The notes under the pieces: model-generated
Databases searched by the model: none
What the model was told of the DNA's origin: nothing
The model's input: only the letters and a program-made list of their open reading frames with translations
Part shown: piece after piece, positions 20,990 to 31,664 of the stretch
Layout of the letters: each line of letters opens with the position of its first letter
Position numbering within the stretch: position 1 is the first letter of the stretch
Made by a program: the position numbers and the translations under genes
Source: Tretioscincus oriximinensis
Taxonomy: Eukaryota; Chordata; Lepidosauria; Squamata; Gymnophthalmidae
Direction of reading: 5' to 3'
NCBI GenBank assembly: GCA_022410635.1
Contig: JAJVDF010000249.1
Span: 348,879 to 412,878 of the forward strand
Length of the DNA stretch: 64,000 bases

Positions 20990-22975
20990 TGGGTTGGCTT
21001 ATCGTCAAGATTGTATAAGTAAAACAGTTGAATGTTTCCATTTACCTCTTTCTATTTTACTTATCATTTCGGATTGGTTTTATACAAAAATATGCAACAT
21101 ATTTGTGGTCACAGCCTAAGAACTTTACTCATTTCAGACACCAGGAGAAAGCTAAGGCCATTTTTGGCCTGAAATGGCCTGGTCTCACACTGTCACGCTG
21201 AAACATCCTGGAACCCCTTGTGAAAGGTAAGACTCTTAGCTTTGTGGAGTGTATGGGGATGGGGTAGGATTAAAGAGCAACAGAAATCATGGTCATGTCC
21301 TTATGCGAGGAGCCATGAAGGGAAGGGAAGCTAAGGTGGAAGACAGAAGAAGTAGAAGTATTTGTTGATTGGCCTTACATCTCATGCTATTGTTGAGTTG
21401 GACTGTAGTCAACCTCTTGCCTGTCTTGGGTCCCAAACTTAGTCCTGGATATTTCTGGATATTCCCACTATACACAGGAAAGTTCTTGAAAGGACCGGGT
21501 ATCCAATGTAGCTTCTGCTCTCTATTGCTTTCTATACTGTGGTTGGGCATTGCAAAAAAATATGAATGATGCCATCACAAACTGTTTAAACAGAACCTTT
21601 ACAGAGCCCAAGTTTAATATTTATTGATGGAAAGAAATCACATATTCGTTTGCTTGACTTATGGAAGGTCGTAATAGCATCAAACAACCAAAGTCCCAAA
21701 AATGAGAAATAGAGCACAAATCTCTACCAAACAGAACAAAAAATGGGAAACAGCAGAATCAAACAAGGTGCAAAAATGTATAATATATTACTTCTGGATT
21801 TGGCTCTATCTCTTGGAATATTTGATTTGGACTTTTTATAATTTTTATGGACTTTTTAGACTTATTTTTAGCTGATGAACAACCAGTTACTACTTCAGAA
21901 TAGGGCTGACAGAGCTCTGATGGCTCTGATAGAAGGCCTACAAGGACCAGCGAGATGTGTTGGAGCCTTTCAAAAAGCCTTTTCAACAAATAGCCTTTAC
22001 AAATACTCTGAAATAATCCAAATAAGGATTTGACAAAGATTTAGCCTTCATAATTTTGACTAATATTTTCACTAAGTTATATATTATCAGTAATCTCTTG
22101 AAAATTCACAGTTTATGGCCTGGGTCTTTCAAAATGGAGACACTGTCTTATGACGGGAAAGGGTCCAGAAACTGTATTGTTTAAAGCAGGCATGCCCACT
22201 CCTTGTATGAACTATTTCCATAGGGTATATGTAAATTATAATACATCACCCATATTGGCTTCCCAAGTTGAATCATAAGTTGACCTTGATTTTGACAGCA
22301 CAACAAAGCATGCCACCAAGCTCCCATTTTCACAGACCTATGTCCAGAGTGCAATAAGATGTGTCAAAATACATCCCCCACCAAGGCCTGAAAATCACAC
22401 AGCGGGTGCCTCAATGCAAACAGTATTGCTCTACAGCAGGAGCAATCCAGCCCAGATAACACCACAAAATGCAGAAATGAAAGAACATTGGAATTGTCTA
22501 TATCCTGAATCTTCTATCTTTCAGCTTTTTTAAAGGATTTCAGTGTCTAAACTTTGGAAACAAGAAGAAAATTTCCTTTTCTCTACAATGTGGCTGGTCT
22601 TATGCAACTAATGTCCTATCTTTTTTACTGTTTCATAGGTGCATAATCTAAAACTCCACCTAATGGCAATGGTTTTAGAGTGATTTGGAGAAAAAAAAAT
22701 GGGACAGCGCCTTTTCACATTACCGACATAATAGCAGTCAAATTTCCTGATATAATGTTAGTCAGAAAGTGAAGCTGAATTGTATAAAAGGTGTAACTTC
22801 AATATTATATTTAATGTGCTGATGCAGGCTGAAAACACAGTACTGTCAGTGCGTTTCTAGTGTGATTTATTTTCATGGGATATAAGTAAATTGGATTAGA
22901 CTGTTGACATCTGCAGAACGGGGAGCCACGTAATGGGTGGGGGGAGATATTTAAATGCAACTTAAGACATGGTGN
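20990..22975. other. Unique sequence, no feature seen
   Basis: 2 kb of ordinary sequence without a family signature that I can name. Frames are short and unremarkable. Confidence 0.4.
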
Positions 22976-22979
22976 TGGT

Positions 22980-23400
22980 GGTTTTTCCAAAGAGTGGTGC
23001 ACATAGCATTGTTGCTTTCTCCACAACAGACACCCTATCAAATAGGCAGGGCTGAGAAAGTTTTAAAGAATTGTCGTTGCCTTAAGATCCTAGGCTGCCC
23101 AGATGACCCCTTTGGTTGTGGTGGGGTTGAAAACCCGTTTTTGGGGTGCCTCCCATTTTTTTCAGAGGGAAAAAAAACAAAAACGAAACATTTTTCAAAA
23201 AAAATATTTTTTTGAAAATAATTTCCTCAGAAAAAACTGGGAGGCACCCCAAAACTGGGTTTTCAACCCCCCCCCCCAAAAAAAGGGGTCATCTGGTCAG
23301 CCTACTATAAGATCACACAGCTGGCTTCATGGAGAAGTGTGTAGTAAAACCAGGAAACTACCAGATAAAAGTCCAGCACTCGAACCATTACAACAAAGTT
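22980..23400 (-). mobile_element. tRNA-headed SINE (type 2), split by family A copy 9
   Basis: Antisense: GTGCACATAGC, TTTCTCCACAACAGACACCC, GGCTGAGA, GAATTG, then the insertion, then AAGATCACACAGCTGGCTTC, GGAAACTACCAGAT, CACTCGAACCATTACA. Same block order as 43652-43908. Confidence 0.85.
23091..23304. mobile_element. Family A hairpin MITE, copy 9 (nested)
   Basis: Palindrome from TAGGCTGCCCAGATGACC to GGTCAGCCTA. Flanks TAAGATCC (23083-23090) and TAAGATCA (23307-23314) look like a 7 of 8 duplication with two extra bases at the right border. It splits a SINE. Confidence 0.9.
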
Positions 23401-23414
23401 GCTTCAAAGACAGA

Positions 23415-24113
23415 AGGGCTTTTTGAAAACACACATGACCACCTTACCTAAAATATTCAGCTATTAAACATCAAAGCATTAAGATATGTGTGTTTTCATA
23501 TGAATTGGACATCTTTCAGCACATGGGTTTACTATGAAGGATTGCTATTGATTTTAATAGCGTTAAATCACAGTAATTTGATTTCAGACACCTACGTAAA
23601 GTGGAGTAATTGTTTTATTTGTTTTTCTTATAAAGCCACCATTTTGGATTTAAACCAATTCATTATTTACAGAACACAAATGCTACAAGGTCTGGACTAA
23701 ATTGGGATCCAATACGTGGGGGAAAGCGAGAGACAAAAACATTCCATACAATTCACACTCAAAAATCCCTATCAAAGCAGATTTATTTACTTCTTGATTT
23801 TGAAAGAAATTCCACACAAATAAAATTAAATTAAAAAACCAGTGGGTTAAATATCCTTGATCAAGAAACCTGAAAAAACTAAAGGTATTTTGGAATGCGC
23901 GGGTAATATTCATTCTTCCATCAACACATTTTCATTTTCCCTTGGCTTGAAGTGGATTTAGCCATTATGAAAGGTGATAGGGTCAGAATTACATTTTGCT
24001 TGAAAAATATTTAGACTGAGTTCTGTAACTTTCAATACATTTTTCTGGAACATAAGAGGACAAGATTATTTGTTGCAATTTTTACTCACAGTCACCTCCC
24101 TTATTAGATAAAG
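23415..24113. other. Unique AT-rich sequence, no feature seen
   Basis: No family signature and no exon-like frame. Confidence 0.45.
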
Positions 24114-24121
24114 GCCTTAAG

Positions 24122-24343
24122 TAGGCTGACCAGATGACCCCTTTTTTTGGGGGGGGGGGGTTGTGGTGGTGGTTGAAAACCCGGTTCTGGGATGCCTCCC
24201 AGATTTTTCTAAGGAAAATTTTTTCCAAAAAAGATTTGAAAAATATTTTGTTTATTTAATTTTTTTTCCTCAGAAAAAACCAAGGGGCACCCNAAAAACG
24301 GGATTTCAACCCCCCCCAAAAAAGAGGTCATCTAGTCAGCCTA
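24122..24343. mobile_element. Family A hairpin MITE, copy 10
   Basis: Palindrome from TAGGCTGACCAGATGACC to AGTCAGCCTA, with a short G/T expansion at 24144-24172. The 7-bp CCTTAAG flanks both sides (24115-24121 and 24344-24350). Confidence 0.92.
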
Positions 24344-24354
24344 CCTTAAGTATG

Positions 24355-25430
24355 ATGAATGAAACAGTGATGAAGCACTAGCTTCAGGCTCTTAAATATT
24401 TCCTTACTTTCCACAACTATTATGTAAGGCCACAAGTTGTCCTAAAAGAATAGTGTAAAAATGTCACACAGAAACTGGGTTGTGCCAAGATAATGGTGTT
24501 TAAAGATGCTAGTTCTAAAGTAATATTTATACACATACACAAAGTAAAACAACACCCTGCCTACTTGAAACAGGTGGATCATCTTCAGGTTAAATTTCAA
24601 GGACAACGAAAACTTGCGTGTCTGTGGCACTTGTGTTCCTATTTCTTTAAATATATCATCACTTGCTTGCACAAATGTTAAAACCAGAAAGCTTTTCTCG
24701 TACACAGTGGCTATAAATGCCAAATCAATTTTCAGCAGATAATAAAGTCCATGTTTTACAATCAGCAATGCAATGTTTTACTACCCAAAATGTAAGCTAA
24801 TAATATATAGCTCTGCTAAATGGAAAATGCAGATACACTGTTAAAAATGGGCTGGCTGTGAGATGATAGATCATTTCTGTTGGGACCTTCCTAAAGCTGT
24901 GTGCAAATGTTTTGAAAATATCACATGATGTGGCCATGTGTTAAAAATTATAGCCAGTTAAGTTCTCTGCTAAGAAAAATATGTGGGCAATTTATGAAAT
25001 GCACTCCAGGATGGAGATGTCTTAAGTAAAACCAGATTCTGAAAACAAACCCTTTTTTTTCTAGAAACATGAACTTAAAAAGTTGCAGGCACATCTGGAG
25101 AGCAGAAGGAAAGAAGGGGTGGTCTGACCTAATACTGGCCATCTTCTGAAAGAACAGCATTATTTCTGGGCTATAGTAACTGTGATTAGTGATTGTCCTC
25201 TTAAGGCAACCATTCTGAGTATTGCTATGGGCAATAATAAACCATCTTGTAGGCCAACATCTGCTCTTTGAAAATATGTTAAAATAAGTTAAAATACACA
25301 CACAGTTTGAAGCAAAAATATGCTGGAGAAATGAAATATTGCTAATGTCTAATTTTCTTAAACTGGAAAATGTACAATATAGTATACACAACTGAATTAC
25401 ATACTTAGAAGAATGTTCTTCTAACTAAGG
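24355..25430. other. Unique AT-rich sequence, no feature seen
   Basis: Minus-strand frames of 108 and 147 codons occur (24442-24768 and 24948-25391) but show no domain, signal or conserved pattern. I treat them as chance frames in AT-rich DNA. Confidence 0.4.
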
Positions 25431-25435
25431 CTGCA

Positions 25436-25611
25436 TCCACACAGAGCCTTATCCTGGGCTGTCCCTCAGAATAGGAGCCTGTCAACCACATGCTAGTATA
25501 GACGATGAAAGGCCCCAAATGGGGCTTGCCATAGTCTATACTTGCATGTGGTTGGCCAAGCTCTGTCCCAAGATATGACCCAGAATAAGGCTCCGTGTGG
25601 ACGGGTTCTTA
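25436..25611. mobile_element. Palindromic MITE, 176 bp
   Basis: The left arm has CATCCACACAGAGCCTTAT, mirrored by ATAAGGCTCCGTGTGGACG on the right. The inner arms TCAACCACATGCTAGTATAG and CTATACTTGCATGTGGTTGG also pair, around a GGCCCCAAATGGGGC loop. A half-related stretch is at 35421-35540. No clear target duplication. Confidence 0.85.
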
Positions 25612-25738
25612 AATGGAGATGAAATCAGAGAAATAGCAGTGTTAGTCTAGTAGAAAGTCCAGCAAAGGGGCTGGTAGCATTTAGAGACTAACAGTTCAAA
25701 AGTGGCATAAGCTTTCGTAGACACGTCTATTTCTTCAG

Positions 25739-25790
25739 GTGCTGCTTCAGATGCTGCTTCAGATGCTGCTTCAGATGCTGCATCTGAAGA
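25739..25790. repeat. 12-bp minisatellite in the family G loop
   Basis: About four units of TGCTTCAGATGC. The final unit changes to TGCATCTGAAG, which is the start of the opposite arm, so the array is an expansion at the hairpin apex. Confidence 0.9.
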
Positions 25791-25847
25791 AGTAGACGTC
25801 TCTACGAAAGCTTATGCCACCTACTTTTGTATTGTTAGTCTCTAAGT

Positions 25848-26332
25848 TAGACTTACCCAAACAGGGGTAATTAATATTAATGCTAATTTGTATATTCATA
25901 AATATGCAAATTACCCACCAACATGTATTCCCTTCCAAAATTCCCGCCTGAGAAATCGGTGAGCGAGAATTTTTAAACTGAGAATTTTTGGAGTACATCA
26001 GAATTTTTTAATTTTTTTTCAGAGAGGAAGCTGGCCCCAGTTGCCAGAACCCCGTAGTGGTGGTGCAGCAATGAAAAAAAAGGTTTTGAAGTGTGCGAGA
26101 ACGTTTTGAAGTGTGTGAGAATTATTATTTTTTACTGAGGGGAGGGTGCCTTCAGGAGCTGGTCTCAGATGCCATAGCCCTCTAGTGGTGCTGCAGTGAA
26201 TTTATTTTAAAAAAATTAAAAAAATATTTTTTTCAATTTTAAAAAAATTAAAAAAGTATTTTTTTCAATTTTTTTTGTCAGCAAAAACCAGGGAAATGCC
26301 CGCCCCCCCGGGACCCCAATCTGGTTGCCCTA
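25848..26332. mobile_element. Non-autonomous DNA transposon (family F)
   Basis: Starts TAGACTTACCCAAACAGGGG and ends CCCCAATCTGGTTGCCCTA, imperfect inverses of each other. It is flanked by CTCTAAGT (25840-25847) and CTATAAGT (26333-26340), 7 of 8. The interior has two GCCAGAACCCCGTAGTGG/GCCATAGCCCTCTAGTGG-like direct repeats and A/T runs. No transposase frame. Confidence 0.8.
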
Positions 26333-26369
26333 CTATAAGTGCTACTAGCCCTTTTGCTAGATCAAATGG

Positions 26370-27140
26370 AAATGATTCCTGTGTAACTTGGTTGAAGCTT
26401 TAAGAAATCATTTCTATGTAATGCAGTTATAGTTATTTGGACAATTTTAAAAAATTAACTGAGTACTTGTGATAAAAGTAAAACTGCATTATTTTTCTTT
26501 CTAGCTTTATCTGAAACCTATTTATATTGGAATGATTGCATTAACTTCAGTTGAACTTTATCCTAACATATGCATGAATTTTGAACTATGACCTAGATCT
26601 TACTATGATTGATTCTTCATTTACCTTCTGCAGGCTGATTACGGACCAAGGAACCCCCTCCTTGTGTCATTTCTTGGCCACACCAGCATGTAGAACACAA
26701 GATCCTAGAACACCTGTGTTCTAGTATAAAAACCAGTACAGAATTGCTCTGAAGACATAATGCCAGAACCTGAGCTGTAACATTACAAATGGCAAATGGG
26801 ACCATCAGAGCATTTCTGTATTGCAAGTCTGATAATAGTTCCATTTAAATACTTACAGAATAGTCTAGGTTAGAATTATGCACAGTTGTTTGCCCTTCAT
26901 GTGACTTGCCAACATTTTGTGGTTGGACAGGCCAGAATTCAAGTAATGCTCATATTACTGCCTTCCACATGCTATATCTAAAATTGTTTTGAGAGTCCTG
27001 TTGGAATTTCTACTTTTGTATGTGCCCCACAGCAACAGCAGGAGCACCCCAAGTTTCTAGATACAATCTATACTGGTAGCCAAGTGCACCCCTTGCGACC
27101 ACTAAGGAAGTCACTGAAAGAGGCCCATTATTAAAGTTTC
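26370..27140. other. Unique sequence, no feature seen
   Basis: No family signature recognised. Confidence 0.45.
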
Positions 27141-27142
27141 TA

Positions 27143-27593
27143 TAGGGTTACCATACCAGATAAAATCTGGGATAGAAGTCTACACTATAATGAGCGTTAA
27201 AAAGTGACACACACACACTCACAGTGCAGTAGGCATTAGAATCTACACCTGGTGGAAATTCCTCTCTTCCATATTCATTAAATTGAGAGCCAGTTTGGTG
27301 TAGTGGTTAAAGTGTGGGGCTCTTATCTGGCAGTCTTCCGGTTCGATTCCCCACTCCTCCATGAAAGCCAGCTGGGTGATCTTAGGCCACCCACAGTTAT
27401 TTAGAACTCTCTCAGCCCCACCTACTTCACAGGGTGTCTGTTGTGGAGAAAGCAACAAAAAGCTATGTGCACCTCCCTATGGTTGGCTGCCCCAAGTCCT
27501 TCGAGTATAGGGTGGGATATAAGTACAAATAAATAAATAAAATAAATTAAAGATGTAAACTTCTATCCTGGATTTTATCTGGGAATCATACCA
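27143..27593. mobile_element. Inverted-repeat element (family E), split by a SINE
   Basis: Left end ACCATACCAGATAAAATC then TGGGATAGAAGTCTACA; right end ACTTCTATCC, then TGGATTTTATCTGGGAATC, its inverse over about 35 bp. A type 2 SINE (27285-27548) fills most of the interior. No clear target duplication. Confidence 0.78.
27285..27548 (+). mobile_element. tRNA-headed SINE with L2 tail (type 2), full length
   Basis: The head has an RNA polymerase III A box (TGGTGTAGTGGTTAAAG) and a B box (GGTTCGATTCC), as in a tRNA gene. The body follows with CACCTACTTCACAGGGTGTC. The tail (GAGTATAGGGTGGGATATAA and TAAATAAATAAA) is nearly the same as the 3' end of the L2-clade LINEs at 12980, 37880 and 61850. 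This is a complete template for the copies at 1003, 22980 and 43652. Confidence 0.92.
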
Positions 27594-27599
27594 TAAGAA

Positions 27600-28060
27600 T
27601 GTTCTGACTATGCATGCAAATAAACACACATACACACGTGCTGCCATGACATAATATCAGTTAGCATAAAAATACATATCCTTTAAATTTCCCGAACGGA
27701 ATATGCTTATATTTTAAACAAAATTCAAAATTTTTCCCAGATGGCTAATAATGCCCATTTGAGAGGGTTGGGGTGGGGTGCCAGAGAAACAAACAACACA
27801 ATAATGAAAGGCTGAAATATGCTGTGAACAGATTGAGAGGCAGCGCATCCTAAAGGAGAGGGGGGAAGTAGTGCAGATGGGTGTCAAAAATAGCCAAGTG
27901 TCAGATCTGCTCAAGTATCTCCATTCTGGCACATGCTCCTAGTCACAGCTGTTAGTGTATTCTCTGTATCCAAGTGCAAGGTTTTCTAACACTCAGAGCT
28001 GACGTTAAGATACATAACACACACACATACTCATGGACACAGAATGAATGTATTTCATGC
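27600..28060. other. Unique sequence, no feature seen
   Basis: Short (CA)n runs only. Confidence 0.45.
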
Positions 28061-28063
28061 TTT

Positions 28064-28365
28064 CTGCCACTTTAAGAGCAGATAGTTTGATGGTAGTTTG
28101 AAATTAATGTGATAAATTCATAGGCTGACCAGATGACCCCTTTGGGGAGGGGGGTTGAAAACCCGTTTTTTGTGTGCCTCCTTTTTTTTTCCTGAGGAAA
28201 AAAAAATTAAAAAAATTCGGAAAAAAATTCCTCAGAAAAAACTGGGAGGCACCCCCAAACCAGGTTTTCAAATCCCCCCAAAAGGGGTCATCTGGTCAAC
28301 CTATTTATCATGAATTTATCGCATTAATTTCAAACTATCATCACGCTCTTAAAGTGGCAGAAAGC
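28064..28365. repeat. Palindrome (family D) split by family A copy 11
   Basis: The left flank CTGCCACTTTAAGAGC to GAAATTAATGTGATAAATTC is the inverse of the right flank GAATTTATCGCATTAATTTC to GCTCTTAAAGTGGCAG, about 57 bp per arm with few mismatches. No second copy of these arms is seen in the window. Confidence 0.85.
28121..28303. mobile_element. Family A hairpin MITE, copy 11 (nested)
   Basis: Palindrome from TAGGCTGACCAGATGACC to GGTCAACCTA, placed at the centre of an older palindrome. No clear target duplication is visible because the surrounding A/T sequence is itself inverted. Confidence 0.9.
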
Positions 28366-28429
28366 TTGATATTAAGTGTGTCCTTTCTTACTAAAGATGC
28401 ACGCCAATTTAACCAACAAGCAGATTAAG

Positions 28430-29900
28430 TACCAGTAATTGGTAAACTAAAAACTTAAGAAAGGAATCCCACTTTAAAGGTTCCATGAATGTCAAAGATC
28501 ACTCCTTTTCTTAACTCAGAGCATATTAATGAACATTACAATACACAGTAAATAAGCATTTTTATGCACGTTTACATACTTGGGTTCAAAATTTATCTGT
28601 TCTATAAGGCAAGACGGATTTCCCAATGAAAAGAATTACTGCAGCCACGGTTGGGTTCCTAGGCACTACATCCATCAGAATCTGAACAAATCATCATTTA
28701 AAATCAGAGAGTTTAAAACTGGCCCTTCTGGTCTTCAGTTGTCATTTATGAGCATTAATTTGCCTGCATTCCATCTCTACGTCTCTTTTAGGATGGAAGT
28801 TGCAACAGAAAACATGCCATGTGATGGGATGGCATCTGACTGGGCATCCACATCCTAAAGGAGAAATATTCTTCAAACAACTGGTAATACCTACATACAA
28901 ATGTGGTCACAACAAACTGGCAGATAGTGTTTCAAAACACCATCTGTGATGGAAACATACTCTTTAGTAAAGACAGGCTCCTATCCTTTCACTTATCCAA
29001 AAGAAACAGCCAGCTGGAAGATTACTCCCTGCTACTTTAAAAAAAACCAAAATATATCAGTGATTGTATTTAGTTACACCTGTAGGTTTCAAAATACCTT
29101 AATCCACACTCCAATTATCCTATGCTTTCTTACTGAAGAGACGGTTCTTATTCTATGCCTCTCTTATACGCACACAAATACCACACACACACATTTATGT
29201 GTATTCACATTTGCAATTCTCTCTGCTCTTCCACAATTTTTCAGGGAAAGCTGTTCACATAATTCACCCTACTCAGATGAAATATTTCCACTGGCAGCAC
29301 CATTTATCAATTAGGCATGAGGTCACGATCCAAGGATAATATTTTCAGGGGGAAACCTGACATGCTAAAAATTTCCACTCCCACAACNATTTCTCTCATT
29401 CAGCAGAAAGACACCGAAAAAGAAATACAGATCAGGCATTCAGAGAGGCTGTGGATTTAAGCAAAAAGTCTGAAGTAATTTGCTGTATTCTCCCTCACTT
29501 CATTTCTCCAGCATAAGCAGCTTTTCAAAGCGATCATTCCCAGTGTCTTCCCCATGATCACCCCAGTCATCTGAACCAATAAATCTAAGGATTCCCGATA
29601 GCATACAGCTCAGTCACAAGAGACAAGACGAACGCAATATTCTCTCTACAGCTTCAAAGAATCGTGCACCCATAGGAAGGCGCATAGATCTTCCTCGTCT
29701 GGCATTCAGTATTGCAATCTATTACGCACAGAGTATTTTAATACATATGTTGGACCCAGCTTCCTCTATGCATGTACTGCAATTAGCATCTAGAACTACT
29801 CTGTTTTGCACACCAGCTTCTAAACATTCATGCACACACACACATTCATGCTACTAGAGAAATGCAGCTACAAACGACTGCGTGTTCTCATTTTCATCAA
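28430..29900. other. Repeat-poor sequence, possibly constrained
   Basis: No mobile element recognised in about 1.5 kb. 29380-29760 in particular has balanced composition and few homopolymers, as in conserved non-coding DNA. No RNA gene or open frame supports more. Confidence 0.3.
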
Positions 29901-29951
29901 GGAGGAAAGGAGGTGGGAGGGAGGAGAGTAAAAAGAATAACTCACCAGGCA

Positions 29952-30290
29952 TCTTGAATAAAATGGACCCCACTACAAAGGGCTCCCTCCTAAGAACGAG
30001 CTTATTTGGGACTCAGCGCCTCCTGTTCTGGAATGAGCATAGAGAAGCAAGGAAGGCCATCGTAAGTGGCTGTGGCAGTGTAGCTGGAGGCAGGATGCTA
30101 GGGCGCGTGCATTTGCCAGGCAAAGACAGATGGAGAGCTGACACTCGGTGTTGCTCTTGGAGCAGAAATGTGAATGATGACAGGAGCACATGTGGCCTTG
30201 AACCCACCCCCCCCCCCCCCCCCGCCCGTCTCTTCAGGCAGAACAATGACAGGGATGTGTGTGCAAATTATTACAGCCTCTTCAGCTGAC
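29952..30290 (-). other. Possible 5' exon with ATG and splice donor (speculative)
   Basis: On the minus strand the sequence reads TTCAAGATGCCTG followed by GTGAGTTATTC, that is an ATG two codons before a strong donor (GTGAGT; donor G at about 29945). Upstream on the same strand are several hundred bases of balanced composition with a purine/C-rich stretch (a run of Gs at plus 30208-30224) that could be a 5' UTR or promoter. No TATA or CpG island is evident and no protein can be named from two codons. It could be chance. Confidence 0.2.
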
Positions 30291-30299
30291 TCCTCGTAC

Positions 30300-31460
30300 T
30301 GTACCTTTCACAGCAAGTTCCAGAGGACCGAAAGAATAGACAGTAAAATGCAGAATGATAAAGCGGAACGCTGAATTATTCATTTTCTCCCTCGTTAGAA
30401 GTTTAACCCTTTCTCTTGCAGAAAGTGTCTATTAAAAACCTGGGCTTCCTCCCTTCCCCCTTCCAATTAACGACAATAAATTTCGACTCTCGGTGAGCAT
30501 AAAGCAGCACACCCGAGATTGCTTCTGTGGTTCAAAATTCACAATGTGTGGGGAGCACAGAAGTTTGGGTGGGTGGTTTCTTCCTTTCTTTTCCTTCTTT
30601 CACCCAACAGAAAGGAATTTCGCTATTGATATGTCATTCTATCACAGAAACAGGAGTATCAAAATCATTCCTTTTGTCAGCTTCTCAGTGGTATGTATAA
30701 AATAGAGCACACTTAGCAAGAGTCCACTTTCATTTTACTACAATGCTTTTAACCCCCTGGGATTCTGGCATTGATATGCTCCAATATTTGCCGCTTACTC
30801 TTCCTTTACCTTGCACGAGGATCCATGGGGGATGAAAACAAAAAAAAAACATCCCGTAAAGCTTTTTTTTCCCAAAAGCTAAACAATCATGTCCTCCCCN
30901 TTTCTGCACTCCCCTTAAATGTTTATCCTTCACATGAATAACATATGCCTGGCTAGGCTCAATGTACTCTTCCCCATTAAGCTTTAATGGACACCATGAT
31001 ACATAAACCTACAAGTCTTTGTTACAGTGCTTTATCTAAAGCTGGCTATTTTCTTCTCAGCAGTCCCTCTTCAGTTCTTTGTAAAACATCCTCTGCTTGA
31101 TAGGAGAAACATATGCCTGACTCACATACCTTCTGCAACACATTTAAGCATATATATAGATATCTATCTATCTCCAGGAAAAGCAACTGTGTCTTACTGC
31201 CTCCCCAATCCCCCCCCAACCCCCAGAAGACACTTCCCCAATGTAAAGGTCCACAGGAGGGCTTCAGAAAGAAACATTTTTACAGCATTATAAAGCTACT
31301 CCTGTACTTTTTCTTAAATCTTTTCAGGAAACCTTCTATTTTTCAGACCTTGTAAAATCTGCAATGGGNAAGGAAAGGGAAGGAATACTTTCAATTCTTC
31401 TGTGTTCATTAAACCTTAATATTAGATTTTAGATATATTAAAACTGTGTGCATTTAGACT
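30300..31460. other. Repeat-poor sequence, no feature seen
   Basis: A (TATC)n-like patch at 31150-31172 and a poly-C patch at 31206-31222. Otherwise unique. Confidence 0.4.
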
Positions 31461-31472
31461 TGATATAATATT

Positions 31473-31654
31473 TAGGCTGTCCAGATGACCCCCTTTTTGG
31501 GGGGGGAGGTTTGGGGTGCCTCCCAGTTTTTTCTGAGAAATATTTTTCTCAAAAAAAGATTTTTTTCAATTTTTTTTCCTCAGAAAAAAACGGGAGGCAC
31601 CCCAAAAACGGGTTTTCAACCCCCCCCCCAAAAAGGGGTCATCTGGCCACCCTA
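31473..31654. mobile_element. Family A hairpin MITE, copy 12
   Basis: Begins TAGGCTGTCCAGATGACC and ends GGCCACCCTA. The left arm lacks the GGTTGAAAACCCGG part, so it is about 20 bases shorter than the right. ATAATATT flanks both sides (31465-31472 and 31656-31663). Confidence 0.92.
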
Positions 31655-31664
31655 TATAATATTA

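Larger units (their letters stand above)
25627..26366. mobile_element. Family G inverted-repeat element, split by another transposon
   Basis: Left arm GTGTTAGTCTAGTAGAAAGTCC and right arm CTACTAGCCC...TGCTAGATC pair in inverse. The inner arms AAGCTTTCGTAGACACGTC and ACGTCTCTACGAAAGCTT pair around a 12-bp minisatellite (25740-25790). The element is interrupted at 25848-26332. Confidence 0.75.

Noticed and set aside
24948..25391. 147-codon minus frame
   Set aside because: No domain, signal or codon pattern; AT-rich DNA with chance open frames.
27285..27370. tRNA gene
   Set aside because: A and B boxes are present, but the acceptor and anticodon stems do not fold as a tRNA and the sequence continues into a SINE body.
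28121..28303. microRNA precursor
   Set aside because: The arms are far longer and more symmetric than a pre-miRNA and belong to a multicopy MITE.
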